Shown here piece by piece: positions 6,148 through 13,830 of a stretch of DNA of 16,516 bases. A program made the position numbers and the translations under genes. The DNA comes from CAZQCI01 sp964592255 (GTDB lineage: Bacteria > UBA10199 > SBBF01). The notes below the pieces were generated by a model. It was given only the letters and a program-made list of their open reading frames with translations, was not told the DNA's origin and did no database searches. The stretch spans positions 1 to 16,516 of the forward strand of contig CAZQCI010000042.1 of assembly GCA_964592255.1 (NCBI GenBank), given 5' to 3'. The number at the start of each line of letters is the position of its first letter. Position 1 is the stretch's first letter.

Positions 6148-9100
6148 ATGGCAACGGATGCTGTCATAGGAGTAGCTTCTGCTACTTGCAACGCAAAGGC
6201 TGCGTCAGGAGAAAAACCACTTTCTGGAGAACTCATTTCAGTAACAGGTTTAAAGAAAGATTTAAAGCCCTCATCCGAAAGAACACCCGCCTGATAAGCC
6301 TCTAACCGGGTTCGGCATTCTTCAAAAAAACTTGCATCCTGTAATCTATCGAGATCAATCTGGACCCCCACTTCTTCCAAATTTTGAGCCAACTTGGTTT
6401 CTGGGCTCACTTTATCTTGAGGTCCCATGACATGGGCCATAACAGCAGGGCGTTGCACCTGATTTTGTGCCATGGTTTTTAGAACTTGTTGGGAAGTTTT
6501 AGCGATCAAAAAATCACGCATCGCCCCTTCGTATCGACCTCTGAGTTCCGTGTTTTCAATCAAAAGATGATAGTCATCTATATATCTTGTACCATCGGGG
6601 GACATGGGATCAGGCGCCAGAACACTTTCCTTCTCCAATAATTCCCCCAAAACACCTCTTAAATGAGCCAAACGTTCATCAACAAGCCCGGCATGCCGCC
6701 GCAAAAAGACTAAGTCTTGAGGGCTATGGGAACTGGCCAACAGGCGGCTAAGAAGAACAGGGTCTACCTCCGAAAAACCAATGACCTTTTCCCTTAAAAC
6801 CTGTGGCCAGGAAGGATACTGGCCCATCAAACCAACCATCATTTCAAAATTCTCTTCATTGACTTCTTCCGGGAGAATACGAATGACTTCGTCTCGAACA
6901 GGGGTGTCATGCTTAAGACACTCTCTAGCAATATTAGATACCTTGTCCGCCCGAACATAAAAACGAATCTGGACTTTTTCGTCTTCCGACAAGGGAGTAC
7001 GATTGTCAGTATCTTTAATCCTCTTCAAAAAAGCCCTCTGCACTGCATGAGCACGGCTGGAGGCCCAGTCCGCCGGTTCTAAATGCCAATACGAAGCAAA
7101 ATCTTCATAGCCATGACCATAAACGGCCACCGGGGCAAAGTGCTGCATATACTCAATGGGCTGATTCAAATAAAGGAAGACGAAGACATTTTCGAGATGC
7201 CACATAGAACCTTTTTCCCTTATGTCACGATCATAAGGACGCAAACCTCTCAAGCTTTGAAGCACAGCACAGTCGGCATCATCAGACAAATCCCACGGAA
7301 ATTGGATCAAACCTGCAAGGCCCGTAGGGTTGGCAGCCCTGATTTCTTCCGCGACTCGCTCACGAATCCTATTTCGAAAAGCGGGCCAGCGCGTATCTTG
7401 AGTCACCTGGTCACGGCCTATCTCATCAATCAGACACAGGCTGGTATCCACATCATAAGGGCTTTCTTCAAAAAGAAAAGCAGCAGCTAAACCAGGATGA
7501 TGCTTTGCTAAATTAAAAATAAAATCGAGAGCCGGCATTGGATAAGCACGGGCCTGAACCAAGGCCATTTGGATAATGGAGTCTGGGTATTCCGCAAAAA
7601 CTTCACGAGACATTCCCATAAAAATAAGAGGACTGTCGGAGAAACGTTCAAAAAATTCTTGCGGATGATGACCCGCACAACCACGCATGAAACGAGTCAA
7701 AGACGCCATAGAAATAGACTGCTTCGGATCTTCCAAGAAAGCCTGATAAGTCGCTTTGAGGTAAGCGACATCTCCCTTGGATGCGTCTCCCAAATCCCAG
7801 GGGAAATATTGCCACTCATCATCCCCTATTTTAAACAAAGACTCACGCACCCGCGAACGCCAAGCCAGGTCATGATCTAAGGCAAAAACTGCTTCTCGTC
7901 GGGCCAAACTCTGAAGGGCCCATTCAGAAAGAGAAGCCGTCTCTTCCGTTTCGAGCAAAGAAAAAACATCAGCATCACCTGCAACCCCTGCAGCCTTTAA
8001 CCAAGTCCATAGCTCAGCGTTGAAATCTACCTTTCCCGTCCTTGCAGCGTAAGCAATGAGAGCACGGGCTAGCTCGACATGATGTGTGGAAACCAGAAGA
8101 CGCAATAAAGCTATTTCATAACTATCAAATTCTTCATTGCCATGCACTTTTGCTAAAACACCATTGATATCTTCTCTAAGTGCACCCAACTCGGGGCTAC
8201 CCCATCGGTCGGGACCAACAGTTAATAGACCTGATCCTCCAACGCTCAACTCGACATGACGCAAGAGAGAAGGAGCCCGTTCCGGATAACGCTCAATATA
8301 AGCGCGAGGAAACCGCACAAACAAACCCATTTCGATAATATCCAAATTGGCTCTTGCAAAACGAAAACCCAGCCATGTCTTGAAATCTGTACGAATATCA
8401 TCATCCGCCAGAGCATCAGCCTCTTCCCACAAACCGGCATAGGCCTTCAATGACTGCTCATCAACATAGGTACGATTAAAACCTTTTCCGGGATAGCGAT
8501 CCCCATATTCGGCCCCTAAAGTATCAAATTTTGCGTCAATATCTTCAATAGAAGGAATGTGAAACAACCATGATTCGTAAACACCAAAATCATCTTCAGA
8601 AAAAGGATAATCGAATAAAGGTAATATTCTTGTCTTCCACTGAGTAACAATACTGTCACACAATCGAGATTTCAAAGCCGGGACATCCACAACCTCCAGA
8701 ACCCAAGTCGACGAACATGGGTTCCCTAAAAAGTCCATCAGGACATGTCTTAATTCCTCATCACGAAAACCTATCAAACGAGCAGCCGCCCTATTGGCAG
8801 CATCTCCACCTATTTTAAGAAGGGCTAATAAAACCGGCTTGATTTTACCGATAGAATAGTCTCCCAAATGCTGAACACAGTCAGCCAAGGCTCCATCAAC
8901 ACCTGGGTCTTCCTGAAGAGCTTGCCTAACAGACTCAACGAGGCGATCCCCTTCTACCATAGTAGGCAAAGTTTTTTCAGGCCTGTAAAGATCCCCCAAA
9001 GTTGCTTCATAAGCGGCTGGATCTCGTTCATAAACCATGGATAATATTTTAGGTAACTCTAACGCTTGACGCTTGTAACTTGTTTTTAGACTAGTAGGAA

Positions 9101-11789
9101 CCAGCGATTGACTATCCATCACATTATCAAAACTTATAGGCTTAGGAGCCGTCTTATTATAATTCCTGATCCACTCTCTCAACTTTCGCTCGGCTTCCAC
9201 CCCATCGGACCAGAGAACCCTCAGATAAACGACATCCTCGGAACCAGGACTAATCTCCCAAGGAAATAAAGAGCACAACCCTTGACTATCACTTTTTTTG
9301 ATCCATCTATCTCTTAAATAATCTCTTACTTCAGGATTCTCTTTCAAAAAATGAGCCGCCACCTCACGGGTGCTTTTTTCAGAAAGGAGAGCGACGACAA
9401 GTTCTTCCGCTTGAGGGTCATACTTTTTATAATCTAGAGCTTCAAATTGACGGTGCCAATCCCTATGAGACTCACCAAACTGACGACGTAAATCAGCATT
9501 ACGAATATGGTCTAAAGAGCGACAATAAATATCTTCCCCAGACCTATAAACCAACCTGGGCTTCCCAAAAGATAACACTTTCTTGCGCCCTAAATAAGGT
9601 TGATCCTCCACAACACAGCCACGCCATTGCTCACACCTAATTTCGGCATTACGCAAGTCAAGTACGGGTTTAAAACGATCCGCCGCGGCACCCATCAGTC
9701 GTTCAACCAATTGCTGATCGATAGGATTCGACATACCCCAAGGATAAATTTTCAAAAGAGATGGCTCTTTAAAAGCATGCTGCAACACAAGCTCCGCAAC
9801 CTCCCGATGCAGGCGATCTAAACCACCCGGATCAAAAACGCTCTCTTCTCCACACGCCAATGCATAATAATAAAAACCCTTATACACTCGAAAAGCGCTC
9901 ACACGCGCTTCCACACTGGCAGCCGGTTGCTCCACAACGGAACGATACGCCCGCACCATATCGCCCAATTTGTTGGGAAGTTTCACAGCATCCAGGTTTT
10001 GAATAAGAACATAATCGTTGATGATGATATCAATACCATGCTCACGGGAAAGAACCTCAAAAACATCGCGGCCACTTCTCTCAATTGCAGCAACTAAAGC
10101 GTTGAAAGAAGCATTCGTACGAGCCTTCTTCCAATCCAACACATGCACTCCCCTGCCTTGTCTGTAGCACAGGTCAAAAACAATCCCATCGGCCTTGGCA
10201 TAGCCTAAAGCTAATTCCCTATCCTTTGTAGAATAACCACCACGGCCAAACGCCGCAGTTCCCTGTTTTTTTCGACCACCGCTCAACCGTAATCCCCCAC
10301 GCATGATGGCCATGCCGTTATCTAAGCTGGGGGTTCCATGATAAAGAACTCCGTTATCGGTGTAGTTTTCGACAAATTCAGCCTCATCCATCAATACTTC
10401 GGGCGGCACGCCGTTTAGCTCAGACCCATCATGAGCACGTTGTGCAATAGGAAACCTGTCCACAAATTCATAAAAAGTGCTTTCTTCTGTTTTCCCCAAT
10501 TCTTCGTCGATCAAATTACAAATATCCCACACCACACTTTCCAGGCTTCCCTCTTCCGCTCTTAAGAATCGGTTGTGAGCAAACGAAAAACGGGAATTCC
10601 GCAAAGTTTTTCCAAATTGCTCCAGAGCTTTCTTAAAATCATTCCCTGCAGGAATGCCATGTTCACGGAGTTGATCTCTCAATCGTTCGAGCTCTCTTTT
10701 CAAAACTCGTTCATCTTTTAAAGTAAGAAAAGGCAATTCGACCAAAGATCTGATTCCACGAATAGTTGTTGTCAGAGGCTTTTCAACCAGCTCAGGAGTG
10801 GAAGACGCAACATAAGAATACTTGCCCCAAATAAAATCAGTGATAATTTCCTCAAACCCGGCAGGTTCTACAAAAACGCTTCTTTCCAAATCAAACGCTA
10901 ATAAATCGATGGCGGCTCCTCCTTGGGCCATGGACCTGCTTGTTTGTTTTTCGTATAATTTGATATCCTCCACAATAAACACAGTCCTACCCATGACTAC
11001 ATGCTCTTGATGAACATCAACTTCTGCTCCAAAAGCTTTCCGGACTCTGGAAATGATTTCCCCAGCCTTCTTCTCTAATGCCGGGAATTTCTCTTCATCA
11101 CAAATGACAAGAAAATCAAAATCACTCCCCACTCCGCGAATATCAGAACCGGGAATATTAGAATCATCTTCAATCAACCGTTGCATGGTCTCTTCGGCGG
11201 AAATAGGCGGCTCTTGTAAAAGTCCTTCGTAAATTTCGCTATACACGTACCCGATAGCGGATCGCACCACACCTCCACTGGGCATAATCTTAACAGTAGG
11301 ATCGAGTTCTCTTAATTGTTCCGTCATGAATTCAAAGTAGCGCACCATCTTCAAACCATGGGGTTGCGTCGGATCACCAACAGGAATAGTGAGCCGTTTG
11401 AAGATGGAAGCCATCACGGCTTCTAACCTCTCGCGAACCTGTTGAGTAATATTAACAGCATCAGGAACAGCTTCTGGAGATAAACCACGATAAGGAGCAG
11501 GAAGAAAAAAATTAGGAAATTCAACCGCGGGATCAAAAGTATCACCACGGATAAACGCATTAAAACCAGAAGGAGATGATAATCGAGGCACCTCTGCAAA
11601 AAGAGAGGCAGCAACCCTCACTACACCCACATCGGAAGCCGTCAGAGGAGCCCCCCCCACGACATCGCCTGGAGGGGCAGGCACGGTTAGAGAGGGCATA
11701 CCTTCCTCAGCTCCATCAGCAGACGCAAAAGGCCCACTCACTAGCTCACCCGGCGCACCCGGATCACCTAAAACAACAGGTTTGGACAT
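6144..11789 (-). CDS. Giant protein: nucleotidyltransferase-like head, PARP-like ADP-ribosyltransferase core, long helical repeat region
   Basis: 1881 residues, not recognised as a named family. Residues 1-60 are Gly/Pro/Ala-rich with no signal peptide. Around 165-300 there is a pol-beta/tRNA-nucleotidyltransferase-like head: SGGVVR (171-176), GVGSDFDFLVI (219-229, two Asp of the metal site) and AAIDLL with D295 as a possible third Asp. Around 475-610 there is an ADP-ribosyltransferase pattern of the PARP type: LYHGTP (H484), GLRLSGG, FGRGGY (Y519) and NDY (591-593), where PARPs usually have Glu. Residues 650-1700 are mostly helical with HEAT-like stretches (971-1022) and a recurring FPWDLS-type motif. 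The C-terminus (1770-1881) is polar. No transmembrane segment is seen, so a cytoplasmic or effector-type protein is likely. It lies between DUF2232 and rplI, normally adjacent. The frame is open over 5.6 kb with no sign of decay. A toxin/effector or nucleic-acid-modifying role is inference only. Confidence 0.85.
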   Translation of the reverse strand: MSKPVVLGDPGAPGELVSGPFASADGAEEGMPSLTVPAPPGDVVGGAPLTASDVGVVRVAASLFAEVPRLSSPSGFNAFIRGDTFDPAVEFPNFFLPAPYRGLSPEAVPDAVNITQQVRERLEAVMASIFKRLTIPVGDPTQPHGLKMVRYFEFMTEQLRELDPTVKIMPSGGVVRSAIGYVYSEIYEGLLQEPPISAEETMQRLIEDDSNIPGSDIRGVGSDFDFLVICDEEKFPALEKKAGEIISRVRKAFGAEVDVHQEHVVMGRTVFIVEDIKLYEKQTSRSMAQGGAAIDLLAFDLERSVFVEPAGFEEIITDFIWGKYSYVASSTPELVEKPLTTTIRGIRSLVELPFLTLKDERVLKRELERLRDQLREHGIPAGNDFKKALEQFGKTLRNSRFSFAHNRFLRAEEGSLESVVWDICNLIDEELGKTEESTFYEFVDRFPIAQRAHDGSELNGVPPEVLMDEAEFVENYTDNGVLYHGTPSLDNGMAIMRGGLRLSGGRKKQGTAAFGRGGYSTKDRELALGYAKADGIVFDLCYRQGRGVHVLDWKKARTNASFNALVAAIERSGRDVFEVLSREHGIDIIINDYVLIQNLDAVKLPNKLGDMVRAYRSVVEQPAASVEARVSAFRVYKGFYYYALACGEESVFDPGGLDRLHREVAELVLQHAFKEPSLLKIYPWGMSNPIDQQLVERLMGAAADRFKPVLDLRNAEIRCEQWRGCVVEDQPYLGRKKVLSFGKPRLVYRSGEDIYCRSLDHIRNADLRRQFGESHRDWHRQFEALDYKKYDPQAEELVVALLSEKSTREVAAHFLKENPEVRDYLRDRWIKKSDSQGLCSLFPWEISPGSEDVVYLRVLWSDGVEAERKLREWIRNYNKTAPKPISFDNVMDSQSLVPTSLKTSYKRQALELPKILSMVYERDPAAYEATLGDLYRPEKTLPTMVEGDRLVESVRQALQEDPGVDGALADCVQHLGDYSIGKIKPVLLALLKIGGDAANRAAARLIGFRDEELRHVLMDFLGNPCSSTWVLEVVDVPALKSRLCDSIVTQWKTRILPLFDYPFSEDDFGVYESWLFHIPSIEDIDAKFDTLGAEYGDRYPGKGFNRTYVDEQSLKAYAGLWEEADALADDDIRTDFKTWLGFRFARANLDIIEMGLFVRFPRAYIERYPERAPSLLRHVELSVGGSGLLTVGPDRWGSPELGALREDINGVLAKVHGNEEFDSYEIALLRLLVSTHHVELARALIAYAARTGKVDFNAELWTWLKAAGVAGDADVFSLLETEETASLSEWALQSLARREAVFALDHDLAWRSRVRESLFKIGDDEWQYFPWDLGDASKGDVAYLKATYQAFLEDPKQSISMASLTRFMRGCAGHHPQEFFERFSDSPLIFMGMSREVFAEYPDSIIQMALVQARAYPMPALDFIFNLAKHHPGLAAAFLFEESPYDVDTSLCLIDEIGRDQVTQDTRWPAFRNRIRERVAEEIRAANPTGLAGLIQFPWDLSDDADCAVLQSLRGLRPYDRDIREKGSMWHLENVFVFLYLNQPIEYMQHFAPVAVYGHGYEDFASYWHLEPADWASSRAHAVQRAFLKRIKDTDNRTPLSEDEKVQIRFYVRADKVSNIARECLKHDTPVRDEVIRILPEEVNEENFEMMVGLMGQYPSWPQVLREKVIGFSEVDPVLLSRLLASSHSPQDLVFLRRHAGLVDERLAHLRGVLGELLEKESVLAPDPMSPDGTRYIDDYHLLIENTELRGRYEGAMRDFLIAKTSQQVLKTMAQNQVQRPAVMAHVMGPQDKVSPETKLAQNLEEVGVQIDLDRLQDASFFEECRTRLEAYQAGVLSDEGFKSFFKPVTEMSSPESGFSPDAAFALQVAEATPMTASVAI

Positions 11790-11840
11790 GGCCTGTTATC
11801 GTCTTCTTTTAAGGAAAGTTGCCAATAAAAATAAATAATA

Positions 11841-11846
11841 ATTATA
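11841..11846 (-). promoter_or_regulatory. Candidate -10 box for the giant gene
   Basis: A perfect TATAAT on the minus strand, 51 bases before the giant gene's ATG, in the AT-rich 67-base gap after the DUF2232 stop. No convincing -35 is found 15-18 bases upstream, so this could be a chance match in AT-rich DNA. No terminator hairpin separates the two genes, so read-through from the ribosomal operon is also possible. Confidence 0.3.
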
Positions 11847-11856
11847 AATAGTTGTG

Positions 11857-12924
11857 CTATTTTTGAGCTGATTTAGGCAAAGGACTTTGCGGCTCTAATT
11901 TTCTGAAATCAAACCACGAATCAAAAAATCCAAGACCGACAAGAAAAGATCCTAAGATGTGGAACAAAAGAATAATTAAAATATAAAAAACCATCTTTAA
12001 AAAAGGTCCAAAACCTTTGCGGTTCATCCAAAAAGCCATAATGGATAAACCCCTCACAAAATAAAAAAACAATGCCACCAAAATAAGATTACTGGCTATC
12101 GCAGACAACCAAACCGGCAATGGAAGATAAGAATCTCCCAACACTGTAGCAATGGCCAAAATGACCCCCCACACCCAATAAAACGAATAAGTCAGACGCC
12201 CTAAATCAAGCTGGGCAAAGGCTGGCAATAAAGGCGCAAAAATCTTTCCGGCCACCATCACATTAAGTAAAAAAACAAAAAATACCGAAATTAACACAAG
12301 GGCCGGCGTCAATGACGTCATCCCCTTAGCCAACACCGTAATATTGTCGGCCAAAAAAGATTCTGTCTCGCTCCCCAGAGACCCCGCTTGCTTTTGCAAA
12401 GTTAAAAATTCTTGGAACGAATCTTGATAGTATTGATGCACCAACGCCACCGGATCGCCACCATGAATCAACACATAACTAATAAAACTGATCGACGCCA
12501 AAAATGAAAAAAGAAGCCCTCCCCAAAAAATCCACCGAGGTTCAAAACCATCCGACACCGCCTTGTACAGCACCCAAGCCAACCCCATAAAAAATGAAAA
12601 ATAAAATAGACCAAACGTCAATGCCGCCATTGGCGACACCGTTTCTAAAAGATTAATTCCAGGAATAGGTAAAACCCAAACAAAGGAAGGATGCCCCTTA
12701 TAAAAATTGAAAAGAGGCAGAAGTAAAAACAGATAAATTCCCACAATCGCAACGAAAGCAGGAATGGCCACATCCCAAAGAGCCCGTGTTTTTCGGCGGC
12801 AAAGATGGAAAAGAAGAGGCAGAGGTGTCAGCAAGACAAACAAGCCACTTAAGAAAAGCGCCAAGGTTAACCCAAAACCAGTAAGGGCCCCCTTTCGGTC
12901 ACGCAGCGTTGATGTGTTCTGCAT
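11857..12924 (-). CDS. DUF2232 (YybS-like) multi-pass membrane protein
   Basis: A 355-residue integral membrane protein with about eight hydrophobic segments: residues about 17-41, 50-68, 95-120, 130-155, 210-232, 250-268, 275-298 and 310-335. Function is not established; the DUF2232 family is known mainly from its conserved place next to rpsR/rplI, where it may link envelope state and the ribosomal operon. Identification rests on the hydropathy pattern, length and this neighbourhood rather than on a catalytic motif. It starts 11 bases after the rpsR stop, so it is in the same operon. Downstream, the expected partner rplI is displaced by about 7 kb. Confidence 0.8.
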   Translation of the reverse strand: MQNTSTLRDRKGALTGFGLTLALFLSGLFVLLTPLPLLFHLCRRKTRALWDVAIPAFVAIVGIYLFLLLPLFNFYKGHPSFVWVLPIPGINLLETVSPMAALTFGLFYFSFFMGLAWVLYKAVSDGFEPRWIFWGGLLFSFLASISFISYVLIHGGDPVALVHQYYQDSFQEFLTLQKQAGSLGSETESFLADNITVLAKGMTSLTPALVLISVFFVFLLNVMVAGKIFAPLLPAFAQLDLGRLTYSFYWVWGVILAIATVLGDSYLPLPVWLSAIASNLILVALFFYFVRGLSIMAFWMNRKGFGPFLKMVFYILIILLFHILGSFLVGLGFFDSWFDFRKLEPQSPLPKSAQK

Positions 12925-12935
12925 TGTTTAACCGC

Positions 12936-13202
12936 TTAAAACGCCGCGTGCGATAAGCTGTAAGGAATCAGAGCCAAAATACGGGCATGATTAACCGATT
13001 CCACAACACTGCGCTGATGAAAAGCACAGTTACCAGTAAGTCGGCGTGGAACAATACGACCCGATTCAGTCACAAACTGAGTCAATAAGCGTACCTGCTT
13101 ATAATTAATGGCCAATTCTTTATCGACACAAAAACGGCAGGCTTTTTTGCGGACTCCAAATCTTTTTCTTTCTTTTTTATCTTTTTTAAAACGTCTTGGC
13201 AT
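12936..13202 (-). CDS. rpsR: 30S ribosomal protein S18
   Basis: 88 residues with a basic N-terminal tail (MPRRFKKDKKERKRFGVRKK) and the S18 core: CRFCVDKE, INYKQVRLLTQFV, GRIVPRRLTGNC, and HARILALIPY at the end. The Cys pair CxxC plus the later Cys and His (GNCAFHQR) match the putative zinc-binding form common in deltaproteobacteria. S18 pairs with S6 on the 30S platform. A good ribosome binding site (AGAGGAG) lies just upstream. The rpsF-rpsR gap carries a palindromic repeat. Confidence 0.97.
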   Translation of the reverse strand: MPRRFKKDKKERKRFGVRKKACRFCVDKELAINYKQVRLLTQFVTESGRIVPRRLTGNCAFHQRSVVESVNHARILALIPYSLSHAAF

Positions 13203-13219
13203 AAATGCTCCTCTTACTC

Positions 13220-13263
13220 TTCGACATGCTCAGGTTGTCCATGGACATGGTGAGCCTGTCGAA
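13220..13263. repeat. Palindromic repeat, TTCGACA...TGTCGAA type
   Basis: TTCGACATGCTCAGGTTGTC... reads inward from the left and, on the other strand, TTCGACAGGCTCACCATGTC... from the right, giving an imperfect 44-bp palindrome centred on CCATGG. It fills most of the 76-base rpsF-rpsR spacer. Its right half (GGACATGGTGAGCC then CGAACCAT) is echoed inside the element at 16081-16169, so it is a dispersed family in this genome. Confidence 0.75.
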
Positions 13264-13278
13264 CCATTAATTGATTTC

Positions 13279-13674
13279 TTAGTCGTCCCGATCATCCAAA
13301 GGCAAATCAAAAGCACCCACCTTGGCTTCTTCGAGAACAATCACACGCGTAGCGGGATCACGACGTTTGGCTTCCTCGGCACTCCCTACTTTCAGCGTCA
13401 TAAAACGCATCACGTCTTCTTCATACTTCAGCGTGCGTTCAATATCGGTTATAAAATGGCCGCTACCATAGTAATTTACATAGACGTATTGACCATAAGT
13501 ATGGTGAGCAATGGCATAAGCCATTTTTCTTTTGCCCCAATCCTTAATTTCGGCCAATTCCCCTTTGCTTTCGGAAATTATTTTTTGGATTTTTTCGTTC
13601 ACTTTCTCAAAGCGCGTCATCGGAAGATCAGGCTTTAAGATATAGACTGTTTCATATTCGTGCATGTCCTGCAT
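13279..13674 (-). CDS. rpsF: 30S ribosomal protein S6
   Basis: 131 residues with the S6 ferredoxin-like fold pattern: YETVYILKPDLP at the start, KIQKIISESKGELAEIKDWG, KRKMAYAIAHHTYGQYVYVNY and an acidic tail ending LDDRDD, a frequent feature of S6. S6 binds S18 and 16S rRNA in the central domain. The ATG at 13674 has AAGGAG only 4 bases upstream; the internal ATG at 13665 (MHEYETVY) fits the family start equally well, so the first three residues are uncertain. Its 156-base leader holds two hairpins and an inverted repeat that may regulate the S6-S18 unit. Confidence 0.97.
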   Translation of the reverse strand: MQDMHEYETVYILKPDLPMTRFEKVNEKIQKIISESKGELAEIKDWGKRKMAYAIAHHTYGQYVYVNYYGSGHFITDIERTLKYEEDVMRFMTLKVGSAEEAKRRDPATRVIVLEEAKVGAFDLPLDDRDD

Positions 13675-13691
13675 ACTACTCCTTATGGATA

Positions 13692-13751
13692 AACCGCCTT
13701 AAGAAAGACTATTATCTTTCTACCAACGGCAACCCTCCATCTATTGTGGAG
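13692..13751 (-). promoter_or_regulatory. Structured rpsF leader, possible S6:S18 autoregulatory element
   Basis: In the rpsF 5' leader the minus strand can form CTCCA/TGGAG (13751-13735) and then AGAAAGA-TAATAG-TCTTTCT (13721-13702). The second hairpin is flanked by GCCG (13730-13727) and GGCGG (13698-13694). A CCG-containing internal loop beneath a hairpin is the hallmark of the known S6:S18-binding rpsF leader motif, so this is a plausible but untested match. Confidence 0.35.
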
Positions 13752-13772
13752 AGTAAGGTTATTTGGCACATC

Positions 13773-13821
13773 GAATCAGTGGTAGAATATTTTATTCTAA
13801 AAAACACTCTACCACTGATTC
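13773..13821. repeat. Perfect 14-bp inverted repeat between pth and rpsF
   Basis: GAATCAGTGGTAGA (13773-13786) and TCTACCACTGATTC (13808-13821) flank a 21-base AT-rich loop; a second small palindrome AGAATATTTTATTCT overlaps the left arm and loop. There is no T-tract after the stem in either direction, so it is a poor intrinsic terminator. It could be an operator, an mRNA-stabilising stem after pth, or a small mobile repeat. Confidence 0.6.
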
Positions 13822-13830
13822 AATATTATT

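Noticed and set aside
4753..11856. Composite transposon or insertion-sequence-borne island
   Set aside because: No transposase, no terminal inverted repeats at the two edges and no target-site duplication could be seen. The inverted repeat at 4961-4993 has no partner near 11800.
13773..13821. Intrinsic terminator after pth
   Set aside because: The loop is 21 bases and no T-tract follows the stem on the minus strand, so it lacks the usual terminator form.
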